Shown here: positions 8,029 through 16,126 of the stretch, one piece after another
How the letters are laid out: every line of letters starts with the position of its first letter
How positions within the stretch are numbered: the first letter of the stretch is position 1
Assembly: GCA_025451235.1 (NCBI GenBank)
Contig: JANWKT010000001.1
Location: forward strand, 62,001-126,000
DNA: 64,000 nucleotides
Reading direction: 5' to 3'
Source of the DNA: Flavobacteriales bacterium
GTDB taxonomy: Bacteria; Bacteroidota; Bacteroidia; CAIKAF01
Program-made: the position numbers and the translations under genes
The notes under the pieces: model-generated
What the model was told of the DNA's origin: nothing
Database searches by the model: none
Seen by the model: the letters and a program-made list of their open reading frames with translations, nothing else

Positions 8029-10323
8029 TCAAAAAGCTTGCCCGGATAGTTTAGCATACCTGCTTAAAGCCCAGAGAGGAAATACATTCCGGTAGGAAGT
8101 ATAGGTGATCATACAATTAAAATTAAATACCCCTGAAATTTGCTGTTGAGGAAAATCCCCCCAGGCATCCTGCATGGAAAGCAAGTATTTTATTCCCCGA
8201 TCAATGGCTTCTTTATTTGAACTACCGGCAGCCATTAATGCCAGCAGTGCCCAGGCGGTATTGGTGATCTGTGATTGTGGATGTTCAACATATTTTTTCT
8301 GAACACAACTTTCGTAATGCTCACCCCAGCCACCATCTTCTTTTTGTATGGATAATAAAAACTCACAAGCTTTTTTTATCTCAAGTGACGACGCAGGATC
8401 TTCTCCGGAAGCAATCAGCCCTTCAATCCCAAACCAAGTGGCATACGTAAAACAAATGGCCCATGAGCCCATCCAGGATCCATCCATCCGCTGAATGGAT
8501 TTCAAAAATTCGTTTCCTTTTTTGATCGCCGCATTGATTTCTGAGGCACGATAGTCGGCATATTCTGATCTGAATTTTACCAATCCTTGCAAACATGCGG
8601 AAGTACATTCTGCATAACTATAATCCAGCATAATATCTCCAAATACTTCGGCTGCATTGAGTTTTTCAATCCATTTCGGGGCTCTGGTTGGTTCATAAGA
8701 AGCCCAGCCTCCGTCCTTATTCTGGTAAGCCAACAATACGTTGATCGAGTATTGTAATCGCTCTTTGCTGATCGTTTTTTCTTCCTCCTTCAATATCCCC
8801 GAATGCATGTATTTGATAGAAGTTTTCATTCCTTCCGCTGTACAGTCAGTAATAGGCCAGCCTTGTTCGAAAGTTGAAAATGCCCATCCTCCTTTGCGTA
8901 TGGAACGGTCGTATTTTTTTCTGTTGGGTATTTCTGTTTTTATTTGCTGATCATCCAACCAACGATAGATATTTTTTGCCATAGAAGGAAACTCCTTGTC
9001 CAGGCCACCTTCCATTAAAGCCAATGCCGCAAAATTAGTATCCCAAAACTGACTTCCATTGTATCCGTTCATCTTCATTCCATCTTCTGCCAGCCATAAA
9101 TAATCGAACCACCTTTCTGAATTTTCTTTGAACTCCATGCTTTCTTTTCCATAAGCATGGTACATACACAAGGCATTCATTACATGGTTTACAGGACCCA
9201 GGTTGATGGAAAAAGTATGGGTATTCTCCTGTTTCATTTGTTCGATCAGGAATTTTGAAGTTGATTTTCTCCAACTTTTTAGATGGATCTTTTCGTACAT
9301 ATTCATGATCCGGGTTGCCAACTTCAACAAGCCACTATGAGGGGTATACAGGTCCTTTAAACAAAACTGGTTCCTGGCTTTCTTCCAGTTCACTTCGTTA
9401 TAGGGTGTGGTATATAATTCCGTTTGAAGTTCTTTGATCAATGCGGTTTCTTCTCCTTTCAATTTATGGGCAAAACAGTAAGCCATGGGCATATGAACCA
9501 TTCTTGCATGGCACCAATATTTCGCGGGATGAATAGGTAGCCATTTCGGAAATTTCCATATTTCCGGCAAGATGGAATTATATCCCTTCCAATCATATAC
9601 TCCTAAAACTGATAAATAGAATTTTCCCCAGCTGGGAATATAATTGGCGCCTCCATTTGCATGGATCCACATTTTTGCTTTTTCGATGGCAGGCTCATTT
9701 TTTTTCTCTCCCAATAATCGGAGTGCCACATATTGGAGCACAGTACCCAACATGGTAGATGCACCTTCGATGTGCAATCCCCAGCCTCCATCTTCATTCT
9801 GCATATTGAGCATGTATTGCCTGCATAACATGGCATAAGGGGCTGAGATAGGAGTTTGGCTAAGATGGGAAACGATCACCATGCCGGGTAATAAGAAAAG
9901 AGGCCCTCCATAATCACCAGGCCAGTTTCCATCCGGAGCCTGCAATGCCTGATAAAAATGAAATCCCTTTCTGGCAGCTGATGTTGCCTGGTCATTCAAT
10001 TGATCGGAGGAAGGTTCCTCTGGCAGTGGATTGAAGTTGGTTTTATATAAGCTACCGGTCCTAAAGACCAGGTCAGCTGAATGTGGCTGGCTTTTCTTAT
10101 CATATTCGAAGGCAGCCTTCATTTTTAGCAAAAAATCCTGAGCCTCAGGCTTTTGCCAGTCAGACTCTGTTTTAACCAATTCCTTTAGCGAATCAGGTGG
10201 TATAAATTTCCAGACCTGCCTCCCTCTGCGGGTTTCAAGGGTCCAGCAATCCCAATAGGCCCGTTTCTGGGAATCTATCTTATTGAGGATCTTTGAGTTC
10301 TCGACCACTTCACTAACAGGCAT
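8029..10323 (-). CDS. Oxidosqualene cyclase (sterol/triterpenol-forming, cycloartenol/lanosterol synthase family)
   Basis: 764 residues, the size of eukaryotic oxidosqualene cyclases. It should fold and cyclise 2,3-oxidosqualene at the membrane face. The catalytic motif is DCTAE (Asp493), not the DxDD of squalene-hopene cyclases. The residue two before the Asp is Ile (GWPITDCTAE), as in cycloartenol synthase; lanosterol synthases usually have Val. The WCHAR...MPMAY block keeps the active-site His. Several QW repeats are visible (QAPDGNW, QNEDGGW, QNKDGGW, QRMDGSW, QKEDGGW). The C-terminus reads MITYTSYRNVFPLWALSRY, as in the family. I start at ATG 10323; the 18 codons upstream depend on a TTG and look non-coding. 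It diverges from squalene synthase and squalene monooxygenase. Product identity is not decided. Confidence 0.93.
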   Translation of the reverse strand: MPVSEVVENSKILNKIDSQKRAYWDCWTLETRRGRQVWKFIPPDSLKELVKTESDWQKPEAQDFLLKMKAAFEYDKKSQPHSADLVFRTGSLYKTNFNPLPEEPSSDQLNDQATSAARKGFHFYQALQAPDGNWPGDYGGPLFLLPGMVIVSHLSQTPISAPYAMLCRQYMLNMQNEDGGWGLHIEGASTMLGTVLQYVALRLLGEKKNEPAIEKAKMWIHANGGANYIPSWGKFYLSVLGVYDWKGYNSILPEIWKFPKWLPIHPAKYWCHARMVHMPMAYCFAHKLKGEETALIKELQTELYTTPYNEVNWKKARNQFCLKDLYTPHSGLLKLATRIMNMYEKIHLKSWRKSTSKFLIEQMKQENTHTFSINLGPVNHVMNALCMYHAYGKESMEFKENSERWFDYLWLAEDGMKMNGYNGSQFWDTNFAALALMEGGLDKEFPSMAKNIYRWLDDQQIKTEIPNRKKYDRSIRKGGWAFSTFEQGWPITDCTAEGMKTSIKYMHSGILKEEEKTISKERLQYSINVLLAYQNKDGGWASYEPTRAPKWIEKLNAAEVFGDIMLDYSYAECTSACLQGLVKFRSEYADYRASEINAAIKKGNEFLKSIQRMDGSWMGSWAICFTYATWFGIEGLIASGEDPASSLEIKKACEFLLSIQKEDGGWGEHYESCVQKKYVEHPQSQITNTAWALLALMAAGSSNKEAIDRGIKYLLSMQDAWGDFPQQQISGVFNFNCMITYTSYRNVFPLWALSRYAKLSGQAF

Positions 10324-10413
10324 GTTTGATAATTTTTTGTTAAAAAACCACCTAGAATGGCACAAAAATTGCACCAAAAAGGGGGTTGAATAAAATTAAT
10401 TCATTTCGCTTGC

Positions 10414-10421
10414 CAAATTTA
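10414..10421 (-). promoter_or_regulatory. -7 box (TAAATTTG) for oxidosqualene cyclase
   Basis: A perfect TAnnTTTG match on the minus strand in the 106-base region shared by the divergent cyclase and squalene synthase genes. Predicted transcription start is near 10407, leaving a leader of about 84 bases. The box lies only about 10 bases from the squalene synthase ATG, so the two transcription units must share or overlap control sequence. No clear plus-strand -7 box was found. Confidence 0.4.
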
Positions 10422-10429
10422 GTTGATTT

Positions 10430-11620
10430 ATGTTGAAAGATCTGTACCAATCGGCCTTATTTCCTAGTGAGATCAAAGCAATGCTGAAGATCAAGATCGA
10501 AGGACAGAAGTTTGCTCCCAGCAAACATTCGTTGGAGGAATTGGCATTGATGGAATCAGATAAAGAGTTTTGTTATTCGGCCCTCAATAAAGTATCACGT
10601 TCATTTGCTATGGTGATCCAACAATTGCCGGAAGACCTGAAGGATGCTGTTTGTGTTTTTTACTTAGTATTAAGAGCATTGGATACCGTAGAGGATGATA
10701 TGAAATTTCCTGAGGCTGAGAAATGGCCCCTATTAAGAGAATTCCATAAAAAATCATACGATGAAACATTTAAACTTTCAGGAGTGGGTGATCAGGACGA
10801 CTATACTGTTCTCCTTGAGAATTATCCTAAAGTAACCAGGGTATTTAAATCATTGCATCCTTCGTACCAATATGTTATTTCCGATATCTGTTATAAAATG
10901 GGGAATGGGATGGCAGACTTCAGCGAGAAAAAAGTACATAGCATAGAGGATTATGATCTTTATTGCCATTATGTAGCTGGGTTGGTTGGAATTGGTCTGA
11001 GTGGTTTATTCAGTGCTTCAGGTGCTGAACATCCAGGATTAAAAGATCAGAACCAACTATCGAACTCAATGGGTTTGTTGTTACAAAAGACCAATATTAT
11101 TCGTGACTATTGTGAAGATCTGCAGGGTGATAGGGTATTCTGGCCTTCGGATGTATGGAAACAATATGCCGATGACCTGGATTTCTTTCATAAAAATCCC
11201 CACCATCCAAAATCGGTGGCCTGTTTAAATCACCTGGTAACGGATGCACTCCGGCATGTTTCGGATGCATTGGCTTACATGAGCATATTAAGGAATAAAA
11301 AAGTATTTCGTTTTTGTGCCATTCCGCAAGTAATGGCCATAGCTACCCTGGCGAAAGTTTACAATAACCCTCAGGTATTTGTAGGCAATGTAAAGATCCG
11401 CAAAGGTTTGGCGGCTAAACTCATGTTGGAAACCCATAATATCGAAGATGTATATGAATACTTCGATCAATTTGCCCGTGAGATCTTAAGGAAGCTATCT
11501 ACCAATGACCCAAATTATCATAATACCAAAGCGCAACTAGAATTGATATTTGCCACCATTGATGAACCTGCTAATCTGGCCAAAAACATTTTAGTTCAGG
11601 AAGAAAAAATGAGTGTATAA
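10430..11620 (+). CDS. Squalene synthase (eukaryote-type farnesyl-diphosphate farnesyltransferase)
   Basis: 396 residues. It joins two farnesyl-PP through presqualene-PP and reduces the product to squalene with NADPH. The first aspartate motif is DTVED (85-89) within FYLVLRALDTVEDDM, and the second is DYCED (226-230) within LLLQKTNIIRDYCEDL. These match the ERG9-type enzyme better than the bacterial HpnC/HpnD pair or phytoene synthases. YCHYVAGLVGIGLSGLF also matches. The C-terminal membrane anchor of eukaryotic enzymes is absent. ATG start; the squalene monooxygenase gene follows after 19 bases, so the two are probably one operon. Confidence 0.93.
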   Translation: MLKDLYQSALFPSEIKAMLKIKIEGQKFAPSKHSLEELALMESDKEFCYSALNKVSRSFAMVIQQLPEDLKDAVCVFYLVLRALDTVEDDMKFPEAEKWPLLREFHKKSYDETFKLSGVGDQDDYTVLLENYPKVTRVFKSLHPSYQYVISDICYKMGNGMADFSEKKVHSIEDYDLYCHYVAGLVGIGLSGLFSASGAEHPGLKDQNQLSNSMGLLLQKTNIIRDYCEDLQGDRVFWPSDVWKQYADDLDFFHKNPHHPKSVACLNHLVTDALRHVSDALAYMSILRNKKVFRFCAIPQVMAIATLAKVYNNPQVFVGNVKIRKGLAAKLMLETHNIEDVYEYFDQFAREILRKLSTNDPNYHNTKAQLELIFATIDEPANLAKNILVQEEKMSV

Positions 11621-11624
11621 TCGT

Positions 11625-11632
11625 TAGCTTTG
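11625..11632 (+). promoter_or_regulatory. Possible internal -7 box (TAGCTTTG) before squalene monooxygenase
   Basis: A perfect TAnnTTTG match between squalene synthase and squalene monooxygenase. The predicted transcription start would fall on or next to the monooxygenase ATG, giving a leaderless transcript. No convincing -33 element precedes it, so it may be chance. Confidence 0.3.
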
Positions 11633-11639
11633 CGGTGTC

Positions 11640-13019
11640 ATGAATTCTACCCCTTCTTATGATGTTTGCATAATTGGTGCCGGTGTGGCTGGTGCTGCCA
11701 TGGCTGCATACTTGGGTAAAAATGGTAAAAAAGTAGTAGTGATCGAAAAAAGCCTGGCCGAAATGGACAGGATATTAGGTGAGCTTTTACAGCCTGGGGG
11801 TGTTCAAATGCTCAAGAAAATGGGACTTGAACATTGCCTGGAAAATATCGATGCACAGCCAGTGGTTGGCTATGGAATGTTCCTGGATGGAAAGAGTTTC
11901 CAAATCGGATATCAGGCCAAAGAAAAAGGGTTAACAGGTTTTGGATTTAGAAATGGGAAATTTGTACAAAACCTGCGGGCCTATATGCAAAGTATTCCCA
12001 ACATCACCGTTATAGAGGCAACTGCCCAATCATTAATAGAAGAAGGGGGTATAGTAAAAGGAGTGAACTATACCAACCATGAGGATATCCCTGTTCAACT
12101 CACAGCCAGAATAACCATCGTATGCGATGGTGCACTTTCTATATTCCGACAACAGCTTTCTGCTTCTGAAAAAAAGATCACCGGATATTTTTTAGGCCTG
12201 GTATTAGAAAACTGTATTTTACCTTATCCTAATCATGGACATGTGATCATGTCGGGTACATCCCCTATTTTATTATATCCCATTACATCTACCGGTACCC
12301 GGGCATTGATCGATTTTCAAGGTGATCAAGCCCCCAGGATGGGTGAAGAGCTCAAACAACATTTACTCAACAAAATTGGCGCTGTGATCCCTGAATCCGC
12401 CAAGCCATCGTATATCAACGCGGTGAATGCCGGGAAATATAAAGTATTCCCGAATCACCGGTTACCGGCCCATCCAGTTCTGAAAAAAGGGGTCGTACTC
12501 TTGGGGGATTCATTGAATATGAGACATCCCCTTACCGGAGGTGGAATGACCGCTGCTTTTTCGGATAGTTATAACCTGGGAAATTGTTTACTCGAAGTAA
12601 AAGACTGGTGGAATGCAAAAGAGATTGAATTAGCGGTTAAAAAATTCTATGATACAAAAACAACCCAAACTGCTTCCATCAATATTCTTGCCGATGCTTT
12701 ATATGGAGTCATGACCAGCCAGGACTTAAAAGAAGCTTGTTATAGCTATTTAATGCAGGGAGGATTAAAAGCATCAGAGCCGGTTTCTATTTTATCTGTT
12801 CTGTCGAGAGATAAAGAAATGTTGCAACGGCATTTTTTCGCAGTGGCATTTCATGGCGCAGGAAATATCATGCGATCAAAATCAGGTGGCGGAAAAATAA
12901 AAAGGAGTTATCGCATGATCAAAGATGCGATCCATATTATTTCACCCCTTCTTCTCCACGAAAGACCCACATGGCTCATGAAGAGTTTATTGAAGGTAGG
13001 GAAAAAGGTTTTTAGATAG
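11640..13019 (+). CDS. Squalene monooxygenase (squalene epoxidase)
   Basis: 459 residues, an FAD-dependent enzyme making 2,3-oxidosqualene from squalene, O2 and reducing power. The N-terminal Rossmann motif GAGVAG is at 13-18, followed by an E ending the second strand (VVVIEK). The second FAD motif, GDSLNMRHPLTGGGM, starts at Gly289 and is a hallmark of squalene epoxidases (GD plus NMRHPLTGGGMT). RILGELLQPGG near residues 42-52 also matches the family. No N-terminal anchor is seen; a basic, hydrophobic C-terminus may associate with the membrane. It lies in the squalene synthase operon and supplies the substrate of the divergent cyclase. It strongly supports an oxidosqualene rather than a hopane pathway. 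Confidence 0.95.
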   Translation: MNSTPSYDVCIIGAGVAGAAMAAYLGKNGKKVVVIEKSLAEMDRILGELLQPGGVQMLKKMGLEHCLENIDAQPVVGYGMFLDGKSFQIGYQAKEKGLTGFGFRNGKFVQNLRAYMQSIPNITVIEATAQSLIEEGGIVKGVNYTNHEDIPVQLTARITIVCDGALSIFRQQLSASEKKITGYFLGLVLENCILPYPNHGHVIMSGTSPILLYPITSTGTRALIDFQGDQAPRMGEELKQHLLNKIGAVIPESAKPSYINAVNAGKYKVFPNHRLPAHPVLKKGVVLLGDSLNMRHPLTGGGMTAAFSDSYNLGNCLLEVKDWWNAKEIELAVKKFYDTKTTQTASINILADALYGVMTSQDLKEACYSYLMQGGLKASEPVSILSVLSRDKEMLQRHFFAVAFHGAGNIMRSKSGGGKIKRSYRMIKDAIHIISPLLLHERPTWLMKSLLKVGKKVFR

Positions 13020-13042
13020 AACAAAAATGGTATCTTCATTTC

Positions 13043-13411
13043 ATGAAAGCTTTTCTCTTTGTATTTCTTGGTAGCGGGGTGGGTGGAGTACTTCGATACG
13101 GAATTTCCCTTGCCTTTGCGCCGGCCACCGGTATTAAATTTCCTTGGCCCACCTTTATCGCCAATATAGCAGCTGCTTTTTTAGTGGGGTTGTTTTATGC
13201 CATCGCCGCTCAAAAAACCTGGATGGATAAAAATTACCTGCTTTTGCTTACCGCTGGATTATGCGGAGGCTTTAGTACCTTCAGTGCGTTTAGCTATGAA
13301 ACAATGAAGTTATGGCAGGGACAGCAATATGTCATGGGTATTTTATATGTGGGACTCAGCGTAGCTACCTGTTTGGTATTTACTTTCATCGGAACTAAGG
13401 TGGTGCAATAG
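13043..13411 (+). CDS. crcB: Fluoride efflux transporter CrcB
   Basis: 122 residues with four predicted membrane helices, the usual size for CrcB/Fluc dual-topology fluoride channels. Typical motifs are GSGVGGVLRYG at the N-terminus, PTFIANIAAAFLVG (pore Asn), and GLCGGFSTFSAFSYE (the conserved FSTF with nearby Gly). It follows squalene monooxygenase by 23 bases on the same strand and may be read through with it. A functional link to lipid synthesis is not expected. There is no room for a fluoride riboswitch directly upstream. Confidence 0.93.
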   Translation: MKAFLFVFLGSGVGGVLRYGISLAFAPATGIKFPWPTFIANIAAAFLVGLFYAIAAQKTWMDKNYLLLLTAGLCGGFSTFSAFSYETMKLWQGQQYVMGILYVGLSVATCLVFTFIGTKVVQ

Positions 13412-13419
13412 GTCCGCTG

Positions 13420-14025
13420 CTATCGCCCTTTACAATCGTTTTTATACAGATCGATATATTCAAAAATACCCGTTATGGAAGGAGCCGCCATATCCTGTTT
13501 CAGTTCGGTATTGGATCTTACATCTGCACAAACTTTATATACCATGCACCAATCCGATTCGAAATATTCCTGTGCTTTGATAAGCGCTAATACCATTTGA
13601 AAGGTAAAACTCTTTGGATTTTTCCCAACAGCCAATTCAGCATACTTTTTTGCCTGGGTTACTTTAAAATAATTTCCCAAACCATATAGATATGCCAGGC
13701 ATAAATTTTCGTCTGCCGAATACTTATCTTCAGATTTTCTTTTATTCATTAAAAAATCTTTGAACTTATTGGCATTGTTCATAGCATTGTCACCCCAACT
13801 GAGTGTGTTGATCACAGCTATTTTTTCTGCAATGGCTCCACTACCCGCCAGGAATTGGATAAGCTCATCGCTCAGGATACCTTTGGCGCCTTTTGCTGCT
13901 ATTACATTTTTGCTTTCCTGGTAACCGCGAGCCAGATCGGTTGAGGTTAAGGGTGAATCAGCTTTAAGTACAAGAAAAAAGAAAAAAGCCGAAATACTAA
14001 GTATTACTTTTTTCATACGAGTCAT
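13420..14025 (-). CDS. Hypothetical secreted protein
   Basis: 201 residues, family not recognised. The N-terminus (MKKVILSISAFFFFLVLKA) looks like a signal peptide, so the protein is probably periplasmic or outer-membrane associated. Two ATGs nine bases apart can start it (14025 and 14016); the second gives a more usual signal peptide. The mature part is predicted helical, with a stretch (YLYGLGNYFKVTQAKKYAEL) reminiscent of TPR or Sel1 helices, but no clear repeat. It converges with crcB and is probably monocistronic. Confidence 0.65.
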   Translation of the reverse strand: MTRMKKVILSISAFFFFLVLKADSPLTSTDLARGYQESKNVIAAKGAKGILSDELIQFLAGSGAIAEKIAVINTLSWGDNAMNNANKFKDFLMNKRKSEDKYSADENLCLAYLYGLGNYFKVTQAKKYAELAVGKNPKSFTFQMVLALIKAQEYFESDWCMVYKVCADVRSNTELKQDMAAPSITGIFEYIDLYKNDCKGR

Positions 14026-14144
14026 TTTTGGTGGTTATTCAAATTTACAGCAAAAAATTGTTCGGATCACCAAAATAGCCCAATTTACTAAGGAAAGGTT
14101 GTTAATATCGCAGCCTCAGGGGGTAAAACAACCCTCCCGACCCT

Positions 14145-14246
14145 TTCCAATTGGCAATAAGTAATGGGCAATACATCCATATGGGCATCCGGATATATAT
14201 GCCTTTTTTGCTAATTGCTTATTGCCGATTGAATAGTAAGGTCCCC
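14145..14246. repeat. Copy 2 of the two-copy ~100-bp inverted-repeat element
   Basis: It begins TTCCAATTGGCAATAAG and ends ATTGCCGATTG...AAGGTCCCCT. The two ends pair as an imperfect inverted repeat of about 22 bases (roughly 18 matches). The centre (GCATCCGGATAT...TTTTTTGCT) and the right flank (AAGGTCCC) match copy 1 at 4783-4874. It fills much of the gap between the hypothetical gene and the LuxR-type gene; the remaining bases show no gene. Confidence 0.6.
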
Positions 14247-14307
14247 TAAAAATCACCCCTGCTCTACACAATATATGTTAAACTAAGGTCGTTATTGGTT
14301 TTTTATA

Positions 14308-14547
14308 ATGAACCCCATGTTAAAAAATAACTTGCCAGTTGCTGCTCTGAGTCAGCGAGAAAAGGAAATATTTGATGTACTCCTTCAAGGATTATCGTAC
14401 AAAGCAATCGCTGATCAGCATTTTATTTCGATAAATACTGTAAAAACCCATGCCAAAAAGATCTATTCTAAACTGGGTATTAAAAACAGGATAGAATTGC
14501 TCACTGCATTTAGAGAACCGGTTTTAGAAAATCATCCTGCTGGGTGA
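14308..14547 (+). CDS. Orphan LuxR/GerE-type helix-turn-helix regulator
   Basis: 79 residues, essentially only the LuxR C-terminal DNA-binding domain: LSQREKEIFDVLLQGLSYK, then IADQHFISINTVKTHAKKIY and SKLGIKNRIELL (about 14-70). The conserved Glu of the first helix and the TVKTH recognition helix are present. There is no receiver or sensor domain, so control must come from expression level or a partner. Start is an ATG at 14308. A separate ATG-started gene for a type IX cargo follows on the same strand. Confidence 0.85.
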   Translation: MNPMLKNNLPVAALSQREKEIFDVLLQGLSYKAIADQHFISINTVKTHAKKIYSKLGIKNRIELLTAFREPVLENHPAG

Positions 14548-14606
14548 TGTGATTGAAAAAACTTAACCGGACATTTGTAAAAGCTGCGTTTATTTCAGTA
14601 TCCGTT

Positions 14607-15308
14607 ATGAGAAAAAATATATGGACATTATTGACTGGATCGGTGATCCTTCTTTGTAATCATTCACTGCAAGCCTGCGATTATTATGTATGGATAGGCT
14701 CCTCTTCACATCAAAACTATTTTGGGTCGGATACCATATGCATCAACGAAGGTGAATCCGTTCCTTTGTACGCATTACATACCTATAATTTTACCACTTT
14801 TTTTCAGGACCCTATCAGATCATTAATATGGACCAGGGACGGAATACCCTTTGATACCACCAACCATACCCACTCTATTTATGATGGTAACCTCTATTAT
14901 GTGACCACCATGATGGTATCCCAGCCCGGTGTTTATAAAGTAAAATATATTACTCCCCATAACCAGGTAATGGAAGTAAGCCAGGTAACCATCCTCTTTT
15001 GTGGCAGTTCATCCACCTCCTTTAGTGCTTTGCCAGCTGCCGGCACTCCTCCCGAAAGTGCGGAAGAAAGTGTAACGGTCTATCCGAATCCATCTTATAA
15101 CGGATATGTATATGTTGAACCTGGAACAAATATGGATGTCTATACGTTGGAAGTTTTTGACCTAAATGGTAAGAAGGTCTTTTCTACTCTCCCAAATTCA
15201 AATGAATCGATCACGATTAATACCTTTGATTATCAGGATGGGATTTATTTTATCAGCATTCATTCTACGGCAGGCACTTTTAGGAAAAAGATAATAGTCA
15301 CCCATTAA
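14607..15308 (+). CDS. Secreted protein with type IX C-terminal sorting domain
   Basis: 233 residues. The ATG at 14607 gives a signal peptide ([16 protein letters not shown]...SLQAC); a longer frame would need a TTG at 14553. The cleavage region reads LQAC, close to a lipobox, though the Cys may simply be mature. The middle is an Ig-like beta region ([24 protein letters not shown]). The last 80 residues are a type A sorting domain: [15 protein letters not shown], then [14 protein letters not shown] and [13 protein letters not shown]. Expected to be exported by the SprA system. Function of the cargo part unknown. Confidence 0.8.
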   Translation: MRKNIWTLLTGSVILLCNHSLQACDYYVWIGSSSHQNYFGSDTICINEGESVPLYALHTYNFTTFFQDPIRSLIWTRDGIPFDTTNHTHSIYDGNLYYVTTMMVSQPGVYKVKYITPHNQVMEVSQVTILFCGSSSTSFSALPAAGTPPESAEESVTVYPNPSYNGYVYVEPGTNMDVYTLEVFDLNGKKVFSTLPNSNESITINTFDYQDGIYFISIHSTAGTFRKKIIVTH

Positions 15309-16096
15309 CCTGCTCCACCCCCAGTATTCTTTTTCTTCTTCTTGGTTAAGCTGGCCATTACAAATTCGCGGTTCATCCGGGCGATATTTTCCAATGAAAT
15401 TTCTTTAGGGCATTCCACTTCGCAAGCACCGGTATTCGTGCAATTACCAAAACCTTCATGGTCCATTTGTTCCACCATACTCAACACCCTTGAATTTCTT
15501 TCCGGCTGCCCTTGAGGCAATAAAGCCAATTGGGAAATTTTTGCAGAAACAAATAACATGGCCGAACTATTTACACAAGTAGCCACACATGCTCCACAAC
15601 CAATGCAAGCAGCTGCCTCAAGCGCTTCATCCACTTTATCTTTTGGAATGGGAATATTATTGGCATCCTTTACTGAACCAGTATTTACCGAAATGTACCC
15701 ACCTTTCGCAATGATACGGTCAAATGCAGTGCGGTCCACCACCAGATCTTTAATAATCGGAAATGATTTTGCCTTCCAGGGTTCAATAACAATGGTATCC
15801 CCATCCTTAAAAGAACGCATGTGGAGTTGGCAAGTTGTAATAGCTCTTTTAGGTCCGTGTGCCCTGCCATTGATATACATGGAACACATTCCGCAAATAC
15901 CTTCACGGCAGTCATGGTCAAAAGCAACGGGTTCCTGTCCTTTGTTGATCAACTCCTCATTGAGCACATCAATCATTTCAAGAAATGACATATCAGGAGA
16001 AATTCCACTTATTGGATAGGTCACCAATTTCCCTTCGGAGTGGGTGTTTTTTTGTCTCCAGACTTTTAATGTAAGATTCATGTTTCCTGCACTCAT
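15305..16096 (-). CDS. sdhB: Succinate dehydrogenase/fumarate reductase iron-sulfur subunit
   Basis: 263 residues. It carries electrons between the flavoprotein and the quinone site. The [2Fe-2S] ferredoxin part shows CREGICGMC and a later Cys (about 62-88). The C-terminal part has [11 protein letters not shown] and [12 protein letters not shown] for the [4Fe-4S] and [3Fe-4S] clusters. It is the last gene of an sdhC-A-B operon, 30 bases after sdhA. The C-terminus ends in a Lys run and Gly-rich tail. Its stop region overlaps the 3' end of the convergent cargo gene by 4 bases. Confidence 0.95.
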   Translation of the reverse strand: MSAGNMNLTLKVWRQKNTHSEGKLVTYPISGISPDMSFLEMIDVLNEELINKGQEPVAFDHDCREGICGMCSMYINGRAHGPKRAITTCQLHMRSFKDGDTIVIEPWKAKSFPIIKDLVVDRTAFDRIIAKGGYISVNTGSVKDANNIPIPKDKVDEALEAAACIGCGACVATCVNSSAMLFVSAKISQLALLPQGQPERNSRVLSMVEQMDHEGFGNCTNTGACEVECPKEISLENIARMNREFVMASLTKKKKKNTGGGAG

Positions 16097-16126
16097 ATAT
16101 TCGAAATTTTGCTATCAGTTATTTTT

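Noticed and set aside
8029-10323. Squalene-hopene cyclase instead of oxidosqualene cyclase
   Set aside because: The catalytic motif is DCTAE, not DxDD(T), the length fits oxidosqualene cyclases, and a squalene monooxygenase gene is adjacent.
10430-11620. Phytoene synthase or HpnD-type squalene synthase
   Set aside because: Length, LRALDTVEDDM and LLLQKTNIIRDY match the ERG9-type enzyme, and the next gene is a squalene epoxidase rather than a carotenoid desaturase.
13020-13042. Fluoride riboswitch upstream of crcB
   Set aside because: Only 23 bases lie between the previous stop and the crcB start, too short for the riboswitch.
6080-13411. A mobile element or genomic island carrying the sterol genes
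   Set aside because: No transposase, integrase, tRNA or direct repeats were seen at the borders; the flanking inverted-repeat elements alone are not enough.
15558-16019. 153-residue plus-strand open frame inside sdhB
   Set aside because: It lies fully antisense to a clear iron-sulfur subunit and has no signal, motif or start context.
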